From Bibersteinia trehalosi (GTDB lineage Bacteria > Pseudomonadota > Gammaproteobacteria > Enterobacterales > Pasteurellaceae), in the NCBI RefSeq assembly GCF_004346205.1, contig NZ_SMAM01000009.1, forward strand, positions 27,476 through 91,475: a DNA stretch of 64,000 bases, read 5' to 3'. The notes beneath the pieces were generated by a model. The model was not told the DNA's origin and searched no databases. It saw nothing but the letters and a program-made list of their open reading frames with translations. Positions within the stretch are counted from its first letter, which is position 1. Every line of letters starts with the position of its first letter. The position numbers were made by a program, and so were the translations under genes. This document shows, piece by piece, positions 29,279 to 39,536 of this stretch.

Positions 29279-29965
29279 ATGCAAAATTCTGCAAATTTCT
29301 CAGCAATGCTGACAGGAAAAAATCGAGAACATCTTGTTTCGCTTCCTAACGCATTATCAGATAAGCACTTTCTGCAAAGTGATGTTGTTAGAGCTTTTTT
29401 AGAATTACAGCACGCTGCAAAAAATGCAGGCTTTAATCTACAACCAGCGAGCACCTATCGTGATTTTGAGCGACAGATGGGCATTTGGAATGCGAAATTC
29501 AAAGGCGAACGTAAAGTTCACGATGATCATGGCAGTGCCATTGATTTAAGCGCTTTAACCGATTGGCAAAAATGCCAAGCCATTTTGCGCTGGTCGGCCA
29601 TTCCGGGGGCGAGTCGCCACCATTGGGGCACAGAAATAGATATTTTTGATCCTGATTTATTGCCAATAGGGCAATCTCTGCAACTAGAGCCTTGGGAATA
29701 CCAAACTGGCGGCTATTTTCAGAAATTGACCAACTGGTTACTCGCCAATGCGGAAAGCTACGGTTTTTTCTCCCCATTTATGGAAAGAGAGGATAAAAAA
29801 ATCGGTGTAGAGCCTTGGCATATTAGTTATTTCCCGATTGCGGAACACTACGAGCGGTCATTTTCTGCTGAAATTTTGCAAAATGCATGGCGCGATGCCG
29901 AGCTTGCAGGCAAAGACTGCTTAATTAAGCATATTGATGAGATTTTTGCGGACTATATTTTGTAA
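29279..29965 (+). CDS. M15-family D-Ala-D-Ala carboxypeptidase-like metallopeptidase
   Basis: A 228-residue VanY/M15B-type protein. Zinc-site motifs are visible: [15 protein letters not shown] (the HxxGxxxD signature) and the downstream EPWHISYFP histidine. An earlier [12 protein letters not shown] segment and [16 protein letters not shown] are family-typical. The expected role is trimming peptidoglycan stem peptides in the periplasm. No signal peptide is apparent at the chosen start, so the location is uncertain. Its stop overlaps the rsmJ start as TAATG, so the two are translationally coupled. Confidence 0.85.
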   Translation: MQNSANFSAMLTGKNREHLVSLPNALSDKHFLQSDVVRAFLELQHAAKNAGFNLQPASTYRDFERQMGIWNAKFKGERKVHDDHGSAIDLSALTDWQKCQAILRWSAIPGASRHHWGTEIDIFDPDLLPIGQSLQLEPWEYQTGGYFQKLTNWLLANAESYGFFSPFMEREDKKIGVEPWHISYFPIAEHYERSFSAEILQNAWRDAELAGKDCLIKHIDEIFADYIL

Positions 29966-30720
29966 TGAATATTCAACTAATTAACCAAAGTGATTTTGCT
30001 CAAGCATTTCAGGATATCTGCGATAAATGGCAACTTTCACATAATGCCAATTCGCCACTGGCTTTGGTGCAAACAAATGAACGTTTAGAATTACGCAAAC
30101 TTGACGAGCCCAAACTCGGTGCGATTGCAGTCAATTTTGTCGATGGCACGATGGCACATCGGCGTAAATTTGGTGGTGGACGGGGTGAAGCGGTAGCAAA
30201 AGCGGTGGGGATCAAAGGCGACTATTTGCCAACGGTGATTGATGCTACAGCAGGACTTGGGCGAGATGCCTTTGTACTCGCTTGTATCGGCTGCAAAGTG
30301 ACGCTGATTGAACGCAACCCTATTGTTTCAGCATTGCTCGAAGATGGGCTTAAACGCGCTTATCAAGACACCGAAATTGGGGCATTTATGCAAGAAAGAA
30401 TGGTACTGGCTGGCGTTTCTGCCATTAATGAATTGAATATAGAACAGGATTTTGCTGATGTCGTTTATCTTGATCCAATGTATCCGCATAAACAGAAAAG
30501 CGCATTAGTCAAAAAAGAGATGCGGGTATTTCAACATTTGGTTGGCGCTGATTTAGATTCAGATGACTTTTGGTTGCCTGCAAAACAGTTAGCTCGTAAA
30601 CGTGTGGTTGTCAAACGGCCAGACTATGCGCCATTTCTCGCTGCTCAGAAACCTGATTTTTCCCACACAACAAAAAACCACCGTTTTGATATTTATCTTT
30701 CCCACCGCAAAAATGATTAA
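29965..30720 (+). CDS. rsmJ: 16S rRNA (guanine(1516)-N(2))-methyltransferase
   Basis: A 251-residue SAM-dependent methyltransferase of the RsmJ (YhiQ) family. The SAM-binding motif I region [20 protein letters not shown] and the catalytic [22 protein letters not shown] are clear, as is [14 protein letters not shown]. It methylates the exocyclic amine of G1516 in the small subunit. The ATG overlaps the stop of the upstream peptidase gene by one base. The 3' end overlaps convergent yidD by 4 bp. Confidence 0.95.
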   Translation: MNIQLINQSDFAQAFQDICDKWQLSHNANSPLALVQTNERLELRKLDEPKLGAIAVNFVDGTMAHRRKFGGGRGEAVAKAVGIKGDYLPTVIDATAGLGRDAFVLACIGCKVTLIERNPIVSALLEDGLKRAYQDTEIGAFMQERMVLAGVSAINELNIEQDFADVVYLDPMYPHKQKSALVKKEMRVFQHLVGADLDSDDFWLPAKQLARKRVVVKRPDYAPFLAAQKPDFSHTTKNHRFDIYLSHRKND

Positions 30721-31010
30721 CGGTGTTTTTCACAATCACATTTCTTTGGCGGAACAGGATCTTCTCCGCCTTCATTCAATGGGTGACAGCGACTGATTCG
30801 TTTTAAGGTTAGCCATCCTCCTTTTAAGCCTCCATGAAGTTTAATCGCTTCTAAAGCATAGGTGGAACAAGTCGGATAAAAACGACAACGGCTGCCAATC
30901 AATGGGCTAATAAAATAACGGTAAAACTGTACAAGCCCGACTAAAAGATAAGCAATGGGACTTAGTCTTGGTGTTGTGCTTTTCTCGCTAGACGAATGTG
31001 GCGTTGCCAT
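30717..31010 (-). CDS. yidD: membrane protein insertion efficiency factor
   Basis: A 97-residue protein with the YidD core [27 protein letters not shown] and [18 protein letters not shown]. An amphipathic/hydrophobic N-terminal segment precedes the core. YidD assists membrane-protein insertion with YidC. It overlaps the 3' end of rnpA by 49 bp, a common arrangement. yidC, which normally follows, is absent here because rsmJ faces it. Confidence 0.95.
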   Translation of the reverse strand: MATPHSSSEKSTTPRLSPIAYLLVGLVQFYRYFISPLIGSRCRFYPTCSTYALEAIKLHGGLKGGWLTLKRISRCHPLNEGGEDPVPPKKCDCEKHR

Positions 31011-31333
31011 AATTTCTCCAACGTTTCAAAAAGTTCTTGATTACTCAGTTTACCAATTCCACCCTTCGCAACAAAGACAAAATCGTAGTGGGGTAATTCA
31101 TGTTGCTTTAAACGAAAACTTTCTCGCACAATGCGTTTTATCCGATTTCGCTCATGTGCGCGTTTTAAATGTTTTTTCGCTACCGTTAAACCAAGGCGAG
31201 GTAACCCTGTATTATTAGCTTTAGCAAGAAGAGTGAGTTGGGGAGTGCTAGCGCGGAGCGGATCTGTAAAGACCGCTTGAAATTGAACGGGAGCTAACAT
31301 ACGTAGCTCCCGAGGAAAAGTTAGCTTAGTCAC
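30962..31333 (-). CDS. rnpA: ribonuclease P protein component
   Basis: A 123-residue basic protein with the conserved RNR motif in [16 protein letters not shown] and the upstream [14 protein letters not shown]. It binds the RNase P RNA and aids cleavage of pre-tRNA 5' leaders. It lies between rpmH and yidD on the same strand, the universal rpmH-rnpA-yidD order. Confidence 0.97.
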   Translation of the reverse strand: MTKLTFPRELRMLAPVQFQAVFTDPLRASTPQLTLLAKANNTGLPRLGLTVAKKHLKRAHERNRIKRIVRESFRLKQHELPHYDFVFVAKGGIGKLSNQELFETLEKLWQRHIRLARKAQHQD

Positions 31334-31364
31334 TGGATAGTGTTTCGGCTGGCTTTATCTACAA

Positions 31365-31499
31365 TTATGCAGATAAAGATTTACGACCTTTTGCACGACG
31401 ACGTGCTAAAACTTGACGACCGTTTTTAGTTGCCATACGAGCACGGAAACCGTGAGTACGAGCACGTTTTAATACAGATGGTTGAAATGTACGTTTCAT
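31365..31499 (-). CDS. rpmH: 50S ribosomal protein L34
   Basis: A 44-residue, very basic protein reading [18 protein letters not shown] at the start and ending GRKSLSA, an almost invariant L34 sequence. It lies 32 bp upstream of rnpA. dnaA, the usual upstream neighbour in enterobacteria, is not here; an EamA transporter gene is. Confidence 0.98.
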   Translation of the reverse strand: MKRTFQPSVLKRARTHGFRARMATKNGRQVLARRRAKGRKSLSA

Positions 31500-31598
31500 T
31501 GCTACTACCTAATTATAAAATTTGGCTGATGCCAAAATAGAGAATCATAAAAAAGAGTGCGGATTTTAGCGGTAAATTAACCAAAGATCAAGGCGAAT

Positions 31599-32027
31599 TT
31601 AGCGTTTTATTGCCAGTGTTAGCACCCCTAAGCTAATTAAACCGATTCCCAACCAATCTTGCCCACTTGGGCGCTCACCTAAAAAAATCACCGCAAATAC
31701 ACTTACTAAAACGATGCTAAATTTATCAAGTGGCGCAACTTGTGACACATTACCTATTTGTAGCGCTTTAAAATAGGCAAGCCATGAAATACCTGTTGCT
31801 AATCCTGATAACACTAAAAATAGCCAATTTTTACCACTCAAACTGCTCAATGGCTGCCACTTTGCGGCATACGTCAAAAATAGTGCTAAAGCACAAATAA
31901 TGACAAGCGTTCGAATAAAGGTGGCAAAGTCAGAATCTATGCCATCTAAGCCAATTTTGGCAAATATTGCAGTGAGTGCAGCAAAAAATGCTGAGCCCAA
32001 CGCCCAATAAGCCCATTCAGGTATCAT
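31599..32027 (-). CDS. single-domain EamA (DMT) family transporter
   Basis: A 142-residue protein with about five membrane segments, i.e. one EamA repeat (most family members have two). Motifs include ALTAIFAKIGLDGIDSDFATFIRT and NVSQVAPLDKFSIVLVSVFAVIFLGERP. It probably works as a dimer. The substrate is unknown. A GGAGGCTGT box precedes the ATG. Confidence 0.85.
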   Translation of the reverse strand: MIPEWAYWALGSAFFAALTAIFAKIGLDGIDSDFATFIRTLVIICALALFLTYAAKWQPLSSLSGKNWLFLVLSGLATGISWLAYFKALQIGNVSQVAPLDKFSIVLVSVFAVIFLGERPSGQDWLGIGLISLGVLTLAIKR

Positions 32028-32152
32028 ACAGCCTCCTTTTCAGCGTAATTTGTTAGCGAATAGTAGCACTAAATTTCAGTTTTCCTTGATCTCTTTTTTA
32101 AATTTATGTTAAAAGGATACGGTTTTTTATACAAAACTGATAGGAGAAACTA

Positions 32153-33379
32153 ATGATTAAACAGATAAAAAAGTTTCTTGCACTTGAATCTGCAAGCGGA
32201 ATTTTGCTCTTAATTTTCGCTACGCTTGCAATTTTATGGGCAAACACACCATTTAAAGAATTATACTTCGATTTATTGGATATGCCGGTGCAAATCTTGA
32301 TTGGTTCATTTAGCATTCATAAACCGCTATTAATGTGGATCAATGACGGCTTTATGGCAATATTCTTTACTTTAGTAGGTATGGAAGTCAAACGAGAATT
32401 GATGGTTGGTGCAATCTCTAGTTACCAAAGAGCAATTTTCCCTGCCATAGGAGCACTTGGCGGCATGATCGTGCCAGTTGCTGTTTTTATGTTACTCAAT
32501 GCGAATACACCGGAGTTTCAAAGCGGCTGGGCAATTCCAATGGCAACCGATATTGCTTTTGCTCTAGGTGTATTAGCGTTACTGGGTAAACGTGTTCCCT
32601 TTGCCTTGAAAATATTTCTCCTTGCGCTCGCCATTATTGACGACCTAGGCGCGATTATCGTCATCGCATTATTCTTTTCACATGATCTCAGTCTCACCGC
32701 CTTAATTGTTTCTGCTGTTGGTATTCTGGCATTAGTATTACTAAATCGTTTAAATGTCACCAAAATCAGTATTTATGCGGTAACCGGCTTAGTTTTATGG
32801 GCTGCGGTATTAAAATCAGGGGTGCATGCCACCCTAGCGGGAGTTATCCTTGGTTTCTGTATTCCATTAAAAGGTAAAAATGGTGAAACACCATTAGAAA
32901 CCTTCGAGCATATACTGTCACCATGGTGCTCTTTTATGATTCTTCCACTTTTCGCATTCGCTAATGCGGGGGTATCCATTGAAGGTATGGGGCTGAGCAC
33001 ATTGACATCACCACTAACACTTGGTGTTGCACTTGGTTTAATTGTCGGAAAAGCATTAGGCGTATTTAGTTTTAGCTACTTAGCTGTCAAATTTGGTATT
33101 GCACAGCTCTCGCCTGGCATTAACTTTAAGCAAATTTTTGCAATTTCTGTGCTCTGTGGTATCGGCTTTACCATGTCTATGTTCTTAGCAGGACTTTCAT
33201 TCGGTGGTGCAGAATCCAATAGTGACTTTATTTCATTAGCTCGCTTAGGTATCTTACTTGGCTCTGGCGTTTCTGCAGTATTGGGTTATATCCTGTTAAA
33301 ACGTTTCACCTCTGGGGTTGAACAAAAATATTACAATATTAAAAATGCCTTTAATGGCAACCCTTATTCAACTCATTAA
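32153..33379 (+). CDS. nhaA: Na+/H+ antiporter NhaA
   Basis: A 408-residue polytopic antiporter. The ion-site motifs are clear: [20 protein letters not shown] and [16 protein letters not shown], with the paired aspartates that bind Na+/H+. [23 protein letters not shown] segment marks the N-terminal half, and [16 protein letters not shown] the C-terminal half. A TAGGAGAA box lies ahead of the ATG. No nhaR-like regulator is adjacent. It is followed by a 24-bp palindrome and then a terminator. Confidence 0.96.
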   Translation: MIKQIKKFLALESASGILLLIFATLAILWANTPFKELYFDLLDMPVQILIGSFSIHKPLLMWINDGFMAIFFTLVGMEVKRELMVGAISSYQRAIFPAIGALGGMIVPVAVFMLLNANTPEFQSGWAIPMATDIAFALGVLALLGKRVPFALKIFLLALAIIDDLGAIIVIALFFSHDLSLTALIVSAVGILALVLLNRLNVTKISIYAVTGLVLWAAVLKSGVHATLAGVILGFCIPLKGKNGETPLETFEHILSPWCSFMILPLFAFANAGVSIEGMGLSTLTSPLTLGVALGLIVGKALGVFSFSYLAVKFGIAQLSPGINFKQIFAISVLCGIGFTMSMFLAGLSFGGAESNSDFISLARLGILLGSGVSAVLGYILLKRFTSGVEQKYYNIKNAFNGNPYSTH

Positions 33380-33385
33380 TGCCTT

Positions 33386-33409
33386 TAACAAGGGGGATCC
33401 CCCTTGTTA
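33386..33409. repeat. 24-bp perfect palindrome just after nhaA
   Basis: TAACAAGGGGGA (33386-33397) is followed immediately by its exact reverse complement TCCCCCTTGTTA. It begins 7 bases after the nhaA stop. No T-tract follows, and a separate terminator lies 20 bp further on, so this may serve RNA processing or protein binding. Confidence 0.75.
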
Positions 33410-33430
33410 GGTCAGAATAATGAGATAACA

Positions 33431-33460
33431 AAAAACCACCTTCATCCGAAGGTGGTTTTT
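33431..33460. terminator. bidirectional terminator between nhaA and acpP
   Basis: AAAAACCACCTTC pairs with GAAGGTGGTTTTT around ATCC. A/T-tracts on both sides suit the two convergent genes. Confidence 0.92.
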
Positions 33461-33502
33461 ATTTTTGTAAACGCCGTAATAAACCGCATTTACCTTAAAA
33501 TC

Positions 33503-33733
33503 TTATTGATTGTTTGAAACGTAATCAATCGCAGATTGTACAGTAGTGATTTTCTCTGCTTCTTCATCAGGAATTTCGATATCGAATTCTTCTTCTAAAG
33601 CCATCACTAATTCAACGGTGTCTAAAGAGTCTGCACCTAAATCTTCAATGAAAGAAGCTTCAGGTTTAACTTTATCGGCTTCTGCACCTAATTGATCAAC
33701 GATGATTTTTTTTACGCGTTCTTCAATGCTCAT
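33503..33733 (-). CDS. acpP: acyl carrier protein
   Basis: A 76-residue acidic protein with the phosphopantetheine site [18 protein letters not shown] (Ser36). It is nearly identical to E. coli AcpP apart from a one-residue shorter N-terminus. It carries growing fatty acyl chains. The fab genes that usually flank acpP are absent on both sides. Upstream, 280 bp (33734-34013) without a gene holds its promoter region and a small TCGCT/AGCGA inverted repeat near 33869. Confidence 0.98.
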   Translation of the reverse strand: MSIEERVKKIIVDQLGAEADKVKPEASFIEDLGADSLDTVELVMALEEEFDIEIPDEEAEKITTVQSAIDYVSNNQ

Positions 33734-34013
33734 TTTATGTTTCCTATAAGTGAAATCGCTTATTGCGAGAGTGAGTTAGTGTAAAGAAAATTCAGCTAAA
33801 TTCAAGCTTAAAACAACAAGTCGAACCAGCTTTGCTTTTCCACACACCTGAACTAAATAAAAAGTAGTCGCTCTCAAGCGAGCGAAAAAGCGGGTTAATT
33901 CTAACATTTAGAATAAGGTTTATCCATAGTCTATTTTTGATCTGCCTAAAACAAGCTCCTATTTTGCAAAAAATAGCCGAAAAAGCACCGCTTACTTCCT
34001 AGTATATGCTTAC

Positions 34014-35090
34014 TTAAACCAAGAATATATATGGCACAATATTCATCACTAGTGCGGTAGTCAATGACAGAATCAATTTCGACATACCAAATAACACGCC
34101 TTGGTGTTGCCCATGATCAACACGAACTAATAAATTTGCCAATGCGGTAGAGGTAAATAAACTAATTAGGGCAAACAAAATTAAATAACTAAACGCCGTT
34201 AAAATGGAAATTGTGCTTAACGTTAAAAACCACGGCACAATTAATAAAATAGTCAGCGCTGGAGCAAGAAATAGTAGCTTGCCTACCCCAAAATTAATTT
34301 TGCGTGAAAATCTTGCTTGTAGCAGCACGCCAATCAAATTATTAATAAAAAAGGCGATTGGGATCAACTCACTATGATCAAGCATGTTTGTGAATACATA
34401 TGGAAAAATAATGTAGAACGAACTCCCTAAGCCCAATGGAATAAAAAGCAAAAAATGGGCAAAAATAAACCGCTTGCCAAGAACTGCTTTAATATCTTGC
34501 CATTTTAGTGTTGAATTGGCGTAGCGCAAATCGCTTTTTGGGACAGTTCGCAGCATAAATAGCAGCATTGCAAGCTCAATCCCACAACTTGTCCAAATTA
34601 GCCAATCAGCATGGTTAAAATGAATAAAGGGCAATGCTAATAATGGTGCAGCCATTGATGCCAAGCTTGAGATTTTTAAAAACTTACCTTGTGCCATCGT
34701 TTTAGATGCATAGTTATCACCCTCTGCATGAGAAATCATGTAAGCGCGTGCATTCGTACTAAATAGCGTACTACCAAAACCAAAACAAAATGTAGCCAGC
34801 ATCATTGAAGCATATTGTTCACTCCCAACCAAAAATACATAGCCCAACGCATCTAACAGACAGCCTAAAGTCATGATCAACGTACGTCCAAATCTGTCAC
34901 CTAAATAACCCGCTGGTAGCGCCATTGCTTGGCTAGTAAAAACTAAGAGCGAAAATGCGGCTGCAATTTGAGCCGACTCAAAACCTTTATAATGCTGCAG
35001 ATACACGAAAAACACACTCTGCATTGCAGTGTAGGCAAGCCCAGAAAAAAATCGCCGCCATAAAATCATATTTTGCATATTCATTTGCAT
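34014..35090 (-). CDS. MFS transporter, substrate unknown
   Basis: A 358-residue protein with about 10-11 membrane segments and the MFS inter-helix motif GYLGDRFGRTLIMTLG (between helices 2 and 3). An AAGGAGATAA box gives a clear start. It is slightly shorter than the usual 12-helix proteins. It lies 23 bp downstream of an NTF2-like membrane-anchored protein gene on the same strand, so both are probably co-transcribed. Substrate cannot be inferred. Confidence 0.82.
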   Translation of the reverse strand: MQMNMQNMILWRRFFSGLAYTAMQSVFFVYLQHYKGFESAQIAAAFSLLVFTSQAMALPAGYLGDRFGRTLIMTLGCLLDALGYVFLVGSEQYASMMLATFCFGFGSTLFSTNARAYMISHAEGDNYASKTMAQGKFLKISSLASMAAPLLALPFIHFNHADWLIWTSCGIELAMLLFMLRTVPKSDLRYANSTLKWQDIKAVLGKRFIFAHFLLFIPLGLGSSFYIIFPYVFTNMLDHSELIPIAFFINNLIGVLLQARFSRKINFGVGKLLFLAPALTILLIVPWFLTLSTISILTAFSYLILFALISLFTSTALANLLVRVDHGQHQGVLFGMSKLILSLTTALVMNIVPYIFLV

Positions 35091-35113
35091 TTATCTCCTT
35101 GGCAACTTATAGA

Positions 35114-35638
35114 TTATTTACTACGTCTCTTACCTTGACAGTTTTGCTCAAACAAGCCATTTACCCCCATCTCACAAACGCTGCTCGCTACCATTCGTTG
35201 AATCTGAACATTTTGTCCTTTACGGATAATTTCTAGATGAAATACTATTTTCCATGTATCCCGATTATTCCAAATCTCGCCCATCACAATGGATGATACT
35301 GCTGCCGAATTCCGTCCTAACACTTGAACCTCGTTATGGCTAAACTGGTTATAACGCATCGTGCCATATTGAATACTGCGAATCCATTCCTGCTTAGAAA
35401 GCGTTGCACCTCGGCTGGTTTCCAATTCAAAACCATCCGCAAGTAATTTTTGTAATCGCACAACATCCATCTGAATTAACGCACTATTTAATTCTTGATA
35501 AATTTTTTCAACATCTTCTTGCGTTGTTAATAATGCTTGCCGATGAAGGGTTTGTAATATTGGGATGCTTAATAAGGCACTCGCTGCAACCCCCAATATC
35601 AGTGAAAATAAAACATGTTTAAATTTGACTTTTTTCAT
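35114..35638 (-). CDS. membrane-anchored NTF2/SnoaL-like protein
   Basis: A 174-residue protein with one N-terminal membrane segment (about residues 8-27) and a periplasmic domain. The segment VEKIYQELNSALIQMDVVRLQKLLADGFELETSRG resembles the start of NTF2-like/DUF4440 folds. Two cysteines near the C-terminus (SSVCEMG, FEQNCQG) could form a disulfide. I chose the ATG at 35638 with a GGAAA box; an in-frame TTG lies 12 bases upstream. The function is unknown. It precedes an MFS transporter gene. Confidence 0.65.
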   Translation of the reverse strand: MKKVKFKHVLFSLILGVAASALLSIPILQTLHRQALLTTQEDVEKIYQELNSALIQMDVVRLQKLLADGFELETSRGATLSKQEWIRSIQYGTMRYNQFSHNEVQVLGRNSAAVSSIVMGEIWNNRDTWKIVFHLEIIRKGQNVQIQRMVASSVCEMGVNGLFEQNCQGKRRSK

Positions 35639-35733
35639 AGCATTTTCCAATAATAAGCGGCATCAAAATTATAACAAATTTTCAAAATACTAATTTTGAC
35701 CGAATCCTAGGCTCTGTTAATCATTCAAATAAA

Positions 35734-36840
35734 ATGAAACTGCACAAACAAACTGCGGAACAAATCGTTAAACGCGCTATGCAAATTATTCCTCACTCCG
35801 TCAATGTAATGGATGAAACAGGTATGATCATTGCTTCTGGCGATCCTAAACGCCTGAACCAACATCATACTGGTGCCGTTCTTGCATTACGGCGTAATCA
35901 AGCGGTTGAAATTGATGAGAATCTTGCAAAACAATGGCATTTACGCGCGGGAATTAACCTACCAATTACCTACCTTGGGAAAAATATCGGCGTTATTGGT
36001 ATTTCTGGTGAGCCCAATAATGTTCGTCCCTATGGCGAGTTAGTCAAAATGGCGGCAGAATTAATTATTGAATCTAACGCACAACTAGAACAAGCACGTT
36101 GGCAACATCGTTATAAGGAAGAGTTTGTCCGCCAACTCTTGCTCGGCCACTTAGACGAATTACAATTACAAAAACAAGCAAGATTTTTTCATTTTTCTTT
36201 AGAACAACCCTCACTCACAATAATTATTAAACTGCGTCACCCTAATCAACATAATTTGCAAACACTGTTAAACCATCTCGCCCAATATTTTCCACAACTC
36301 GCCACGATGGTATCTGCTTTAGATCAAATTGTGCTGCTCTACCCTCTTCAGCCAGCCGAAAAATTCGATAAATCCCGCTTACAACAATTTATCCCTGCCC
36401 CAAATAGCTTACGTGATTACACCTTGAGTATCGGACAAATTGCTAATAATTTTCGTCATATTCATCAATCATATCAAACTGCACTACATACCTTACACTA
36501 TGCAGAGCGGCATGCTATTCAGAAACACGTTCTATTTTTTCATGAACATAAATTACCTGTTCTACTCACCGAATTCGGGCAATCTTGGCAAGGCAAGGCG
36601 CTGTTAGCCAATATACAACCACTTATCCAACATGATCCGCACCAACAATTACAAAAAACGCTGCATCACTATTTTTGCTCAAATTGTGATCTAGATCACG
36701 CCGCCCAGAAACTCTTTATCCACCCTAATACACTGAGGTACCGTCTAGATAAAATTGAACAGATAACAGGCTTATCTTTCAATAAGATAGAACATAAATT
36801 TATGCTTTACCTAGGCGCTATTCTCCACACTAATTTGTAA
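35734..36840 (+). CDS. cdaR: CdaR-type sugar diacid / glycerate regulator
   Basis: A 368-residue transcription activator. The N-terminal sugar-diacid recognition domain is evident (AEQIVKRAMQIIPHSVNVMDETGMIIASGD, HLRAGINLPITYLGKNIGVIGI). The C-terminal PucR-type helix-turn-helix is DLDHAAQKLFIHPNTLRYRLDKIEQITG. Family members respond to glycerate, galactarate and glucarate. The gene order cdaR-gntP-glycerate kinase equals HI_0093-0092-0091, so it most likely activates the two downstream genes. The ribosome binding site is weak. Confidence 0.92.
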   Translation: MKLHKQTAEQIVKRAMQIIPHSVNVMDETGMIIASGDPKRLNQHHTGAVLALRRNQAVEIDENLAKQWHLRAGINLPITYLGKNIGVIGISGEPNNVRPYGELVKMAAELIIESNAQLEQARWQHRYKEEFVRQLLLGHLDELQLQKQARFFHFSLEQPSLTIIIKLRHPNQHNLQTLLNHLAQYFPQLATMVSALDQIVLLYPLQPAEKFDKSRLQQFIPAPNSLRDYTLSIGQIANNFRHIHQSYQTALHTLHYAERHAIQKHVLFFHEHKLPVLLTEFGQSWQGKALLANIQPLIQHDPHQQLQKTLHHYFCSNCDLDHAAQKLFIHPNTLRYRLDKIEQITGLSFNKIEHKFMLYLGAILHTNL

Positions 36841-36951
36841 AAAAATACAGATTATCCTTATTTTGAAGGATATTTTTTGTAGATATCAACAAAGCATTTT
36901 GTGTCAAAGCAGCCAATAATAGGTTAATTATTCTACGATAAGGAGCTTATT

Positions 36952-38331
36952 ATGACTGGTATAACATTAATTGTCGCCTTCGTCATCGCGATAGCGCTAA
37001 TGATTTACATGATTGCCAAACTAAAAGTCCATCCTTTTTTAGCATTAATGACGATTTCTATCGCATTGGCGCTGATTGCAGGGCTACCATTAACCCAGAT
37101 TCCAAATATGATTGGAGATGGATTTAGTAGTACATTTAAAAGCATCGGTATTGTCATCATTTTTGGTGCAATTATCGGTACTGTACTCGAAAAAACAGGC
37201 GCAGCCTTAAAACTGGCAGATATGGTTGTCAGAATTGTGGGACAAAAACGTCCTGAACTTGCCATGCTCATCATGGGTTGGGTAGTTGGTATCCCAGTAT
37301 TCTGCGATAGCGGTTTTGTCGTACTCAACCCAATTCGTGAAGCAATCCGCAAAAAAATCGCAGCAAGCCCTGTTGGAATGGCTGTAGCACTGAGCGCTGG
37401 GCTTTATGCTGCGCATGTTTTTATTCCACCAACACCCGGCCCGATTGCCGCGGCAGGCGCTGTAGGGTTAAGCGGTAACTTACTCTTAGTTATCGTCATG
37501 GGCGTAGTGGTTTCACTGCCTGTTCTATGTGCAAGTTATCTCTTTGCCAAATATATCGGCACGAAAATTACGCTAGATGAAGAAAAACAAGCAGATCAGT
37601 TAATCAGCCAAAGCTATGAAGACTTACTCAAACAATATGGTAAACTGCCGAGCGGCTTTTTAAGCCTTGCTCCAATTTTTGCCCCAATTTTGTTAATGGC
37701 ATTCGGTTCTGTGGCAAAAATTATGGGGATTGAAGGTCATCTTGGTACGCTATTCCAATTCTTCGGAAATCCAATCATTGCACTTGCTATCGGCGTCATC
37801 TTTGCCATTTTCTTACTGATCTCAAGTGGCAAAATCGGTGAATTTAACACTATTACCAACGATACCTTAAAAATTGTCGGTCCCATTCTCTTTATCACAG
37901 CGGCTGGTGGTGTGTTAGGCAATGTTATTGTGCAAGCTGGTTTTGTAGAATACATCAAACAAAATGCTCATATTATTAGCGCCTCAGGGATTTTCTTCCC
38001 ATTCATTATTTCAACTATTTTAAAAACAGCCCAAGGTGGCTCAACCGTTGCAATTATTACAACAGCTTCTATTATGGGAATGTTTAATGCAGAAGATTCC
38101 TTAATGAGTGCGCTGGGCTTAACTAGTGAAATTGCCGCTGCTTTAACCGTAATGGCGATTGCAGCAGGAGCAATGTGTGTATCTCACGCAAATGATAGCT
38201 ACTACTGGGTTGTCACCAATTTCAGCAAACTCACACCTCAACAAGGTTACCGTACGCAAACTACGCTGACCTTCATCATGGGCATTGTCGGCATGTTTAC
38301 TGTGTATATTCTTTCCTTAATTCTGCTGTAA
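36952..38331 (+). CDS. GntP-family permease, probably D-glycerate
   Basis: A 459-residue polytopic GntP-family symporter with typical motifs: FGAIIGTVLEKTGAALKLAD, IPVFCDSGFVVLNPI, HVFIPPTPGPIAAA and AQGGSTVAIITTASI. GntP members import gluconate or other sugar acids; the neighbouring glycerate kinase argues for glycerate. An AAGGAG box precedes the ATG. It lies 12 bp before the kinase gene and forms an operon with it. Confidence 0.9.
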   Translation: MTGITLIVAFVIAIALMIYMIAKLKVHPFLALMTISIALALIAGLPLTQIPNMIGDGFSSTFKSIGIVIIFGAIIGTVLEKTGAALKLADMVVRIVGQKRPELAMLIMGWVVGIPVFCDSGFVVLNPIREAIRKKIAASPVGMAVALSAGLYAAHVFIPPTPGPIAAAGAVGLSGNLLLVIVMGVVVSLPVLCASYLFAKYIGTKITLDEEKQADQLISQSYEDLLKQYGKLPSGFLSLAPIFAPILLMAFGSVAKIMGIEGHLGTLFQFFGNPIIALAIGVIFAIFLLISSGKIGEFNTITNDTLKIVGPILFITAAGGVLGNVIVQAGFVEYIKQNAHIISASGIFFPFIISTILKTAQGGSTVAIITTASIMGMFNAEDSLMSALGLTSEIAAALTVMAIAAGAMCVSHANDSYYWVVTNFSKLTPQQGYRTQTTLTFIMGIVGMFTVYILSLILL

Positions 38332-38342
38332 AAGGACTTATT

Positions 38343-39473
38343 ATGAAAATCATCATCGCCCCAGATTCATTTAAAGAAAGCCTCACCGCACTAGAAGTTG
38401 CCAATGCGATTGAGCAAGGCTTTAAGCATGTTTTCCCCTATGCCGAATTTTGCAAAGTGCCAATGGCAGATGGCGGTGAAGGCTCAGTGAAATCTTTGGT
38501 GGATGCTACAAACGGCAGCTTGGTTGAAGTGGAAGTCACCGCGCCATTAGGCAATAAAACCACCGCCTTTTTCGGATTAAGTGGCGACAAACAGACCGCT
38601 TTTATAGAAATGGCGGCAGCATCTGGGCTGCATTTAGTGCCATTTGAGCAACGCAATCCATTGATTACCACAACATTCGGCACCGGCGAATTGATTAAAG
38701 CGGCTCTTGATTACGGCGTGAAAAAAATCATTCTCGGCATTGGCGGTAGCGCCACTAATGACGGCGGTGTTGGCATGCTACAAGCGGTCGGATTTTCCTT
38801 TAAAAATGCAAAGGGCGAAGAGATCGGCTTTGGTGGTGGGGCTCTCAATCAAATAGATACTATCTCACTAGAAAAGAGAGATCCTCGCCTTACTCAAGTA
38901 GAGTTTGAAGTCGCTTGCGATGTGGATAATCCACTTTGTGGTGAGCGTGGCGCTGCCGCAGTATTTGCTCCTCAAAAAGGTGCAACAGCTTCTATGGTTA
39001 CTCTGCTGGATAATGCGCTTACCCATTTTGCCAATATTGTACGTCAGAAATTAGATATTGAAATTGCTGACAAAGCAGGAGCTGGTGCTGCGGGAGGGAT
39101 GGGGGCAGGTTTGCTGCTCTTGCCAAAGGTACAGCTCAAAGCTGGCGTACAAATTATTATTGAAGCAACGAATTTGGCAGAAAAAATCCAAAATGCAGAT
39201 TTAGTGATTACAGGCGAAGGGCGAATGGACGCTCAGTCTATCGCTGGTAAAACCCCAATAGGTGTAGCAAAGCTTGCAAAACAATTTGGTAAACCGGTGA
39301 TAGCCATTGTCGGCTGTTTGCGAGATGACTACCCAGTGGTCTATCAGCACGGCATTGATGCGGTTTTTCCAATTATCCGCCAACTTGGATCGCTCGATGA
39401 AATCTTAAAATCAGGACGAGAAAATCTCACCTCTTCTGCTGAGAATGTGGCGAGATTGATAGCGTTAATGTAG
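38343..39473 (+). CDS. glxK: glycerate kinase (GarK/GlxK family)
   Basis: A 376-residue glycerate kinase type 1. Motifs are the N-terminal IIAPDSFKESLTALEVANAI, MADGGEGSVKSLVDAT, GIGGSATNDGGVGMLQAVGF, GAGAAGGMGAGLL and ITGEGRMDAQS. It phosphorylates glycerate (2-phosphoglycerate in the GarK group), feeding glycolysis. It ends in a good terminator. An ACAAGCGGTC-like uptake signal occurs within the gene near 38783. Confidence 0.94.
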   Translation: MKIIIAPDSFKESLTALEVANAIEQGFKHVFPYAEFCKVPMADGGEGSVKSLVDATNGSLVEVEVTAPLGNKTTAFFGLSGDKQTAFIEMAAASGLHLVPFEQRNPLITTTFGTGELIKAALDYGVKKIILGIGGSATNDGGVGMLQAVGFSFKNAKGEEIGFGGGALNQIDTISLEKRDPRLTQVEFEVACDVDNPLCGERGAAAVFAPQKGATASMVTLLDNALTHFANIVRQKLDIEIADKAGAGAAGGMGAGLLLLPKVQLKAGVQIIIEATNLAEKIQNADLVITGEGRMDAQSIAGKTPIGVAKLAKQFGKPVIAIVGCLRDDYPVVYQHGIDAVFPIIRQLGSLDEILKSGRENLTSSAENVARLIALM

Positions 39474-39485
39474 CTTATAAATAGT

Positions 39486-39509
39486 AAAACCCTGCGAAAG
39501 CAGGGTTTT
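39486..39509. terminator. terminator after the glycerate operon
   Basis: AAAACCCTGC pairs with GCAGGGTTTT around a GAAA tetraloop. Confidence 0.9.
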
Positions 39510-39536
39510 GATAGGTTTAGGGCGACATCGGAAATA

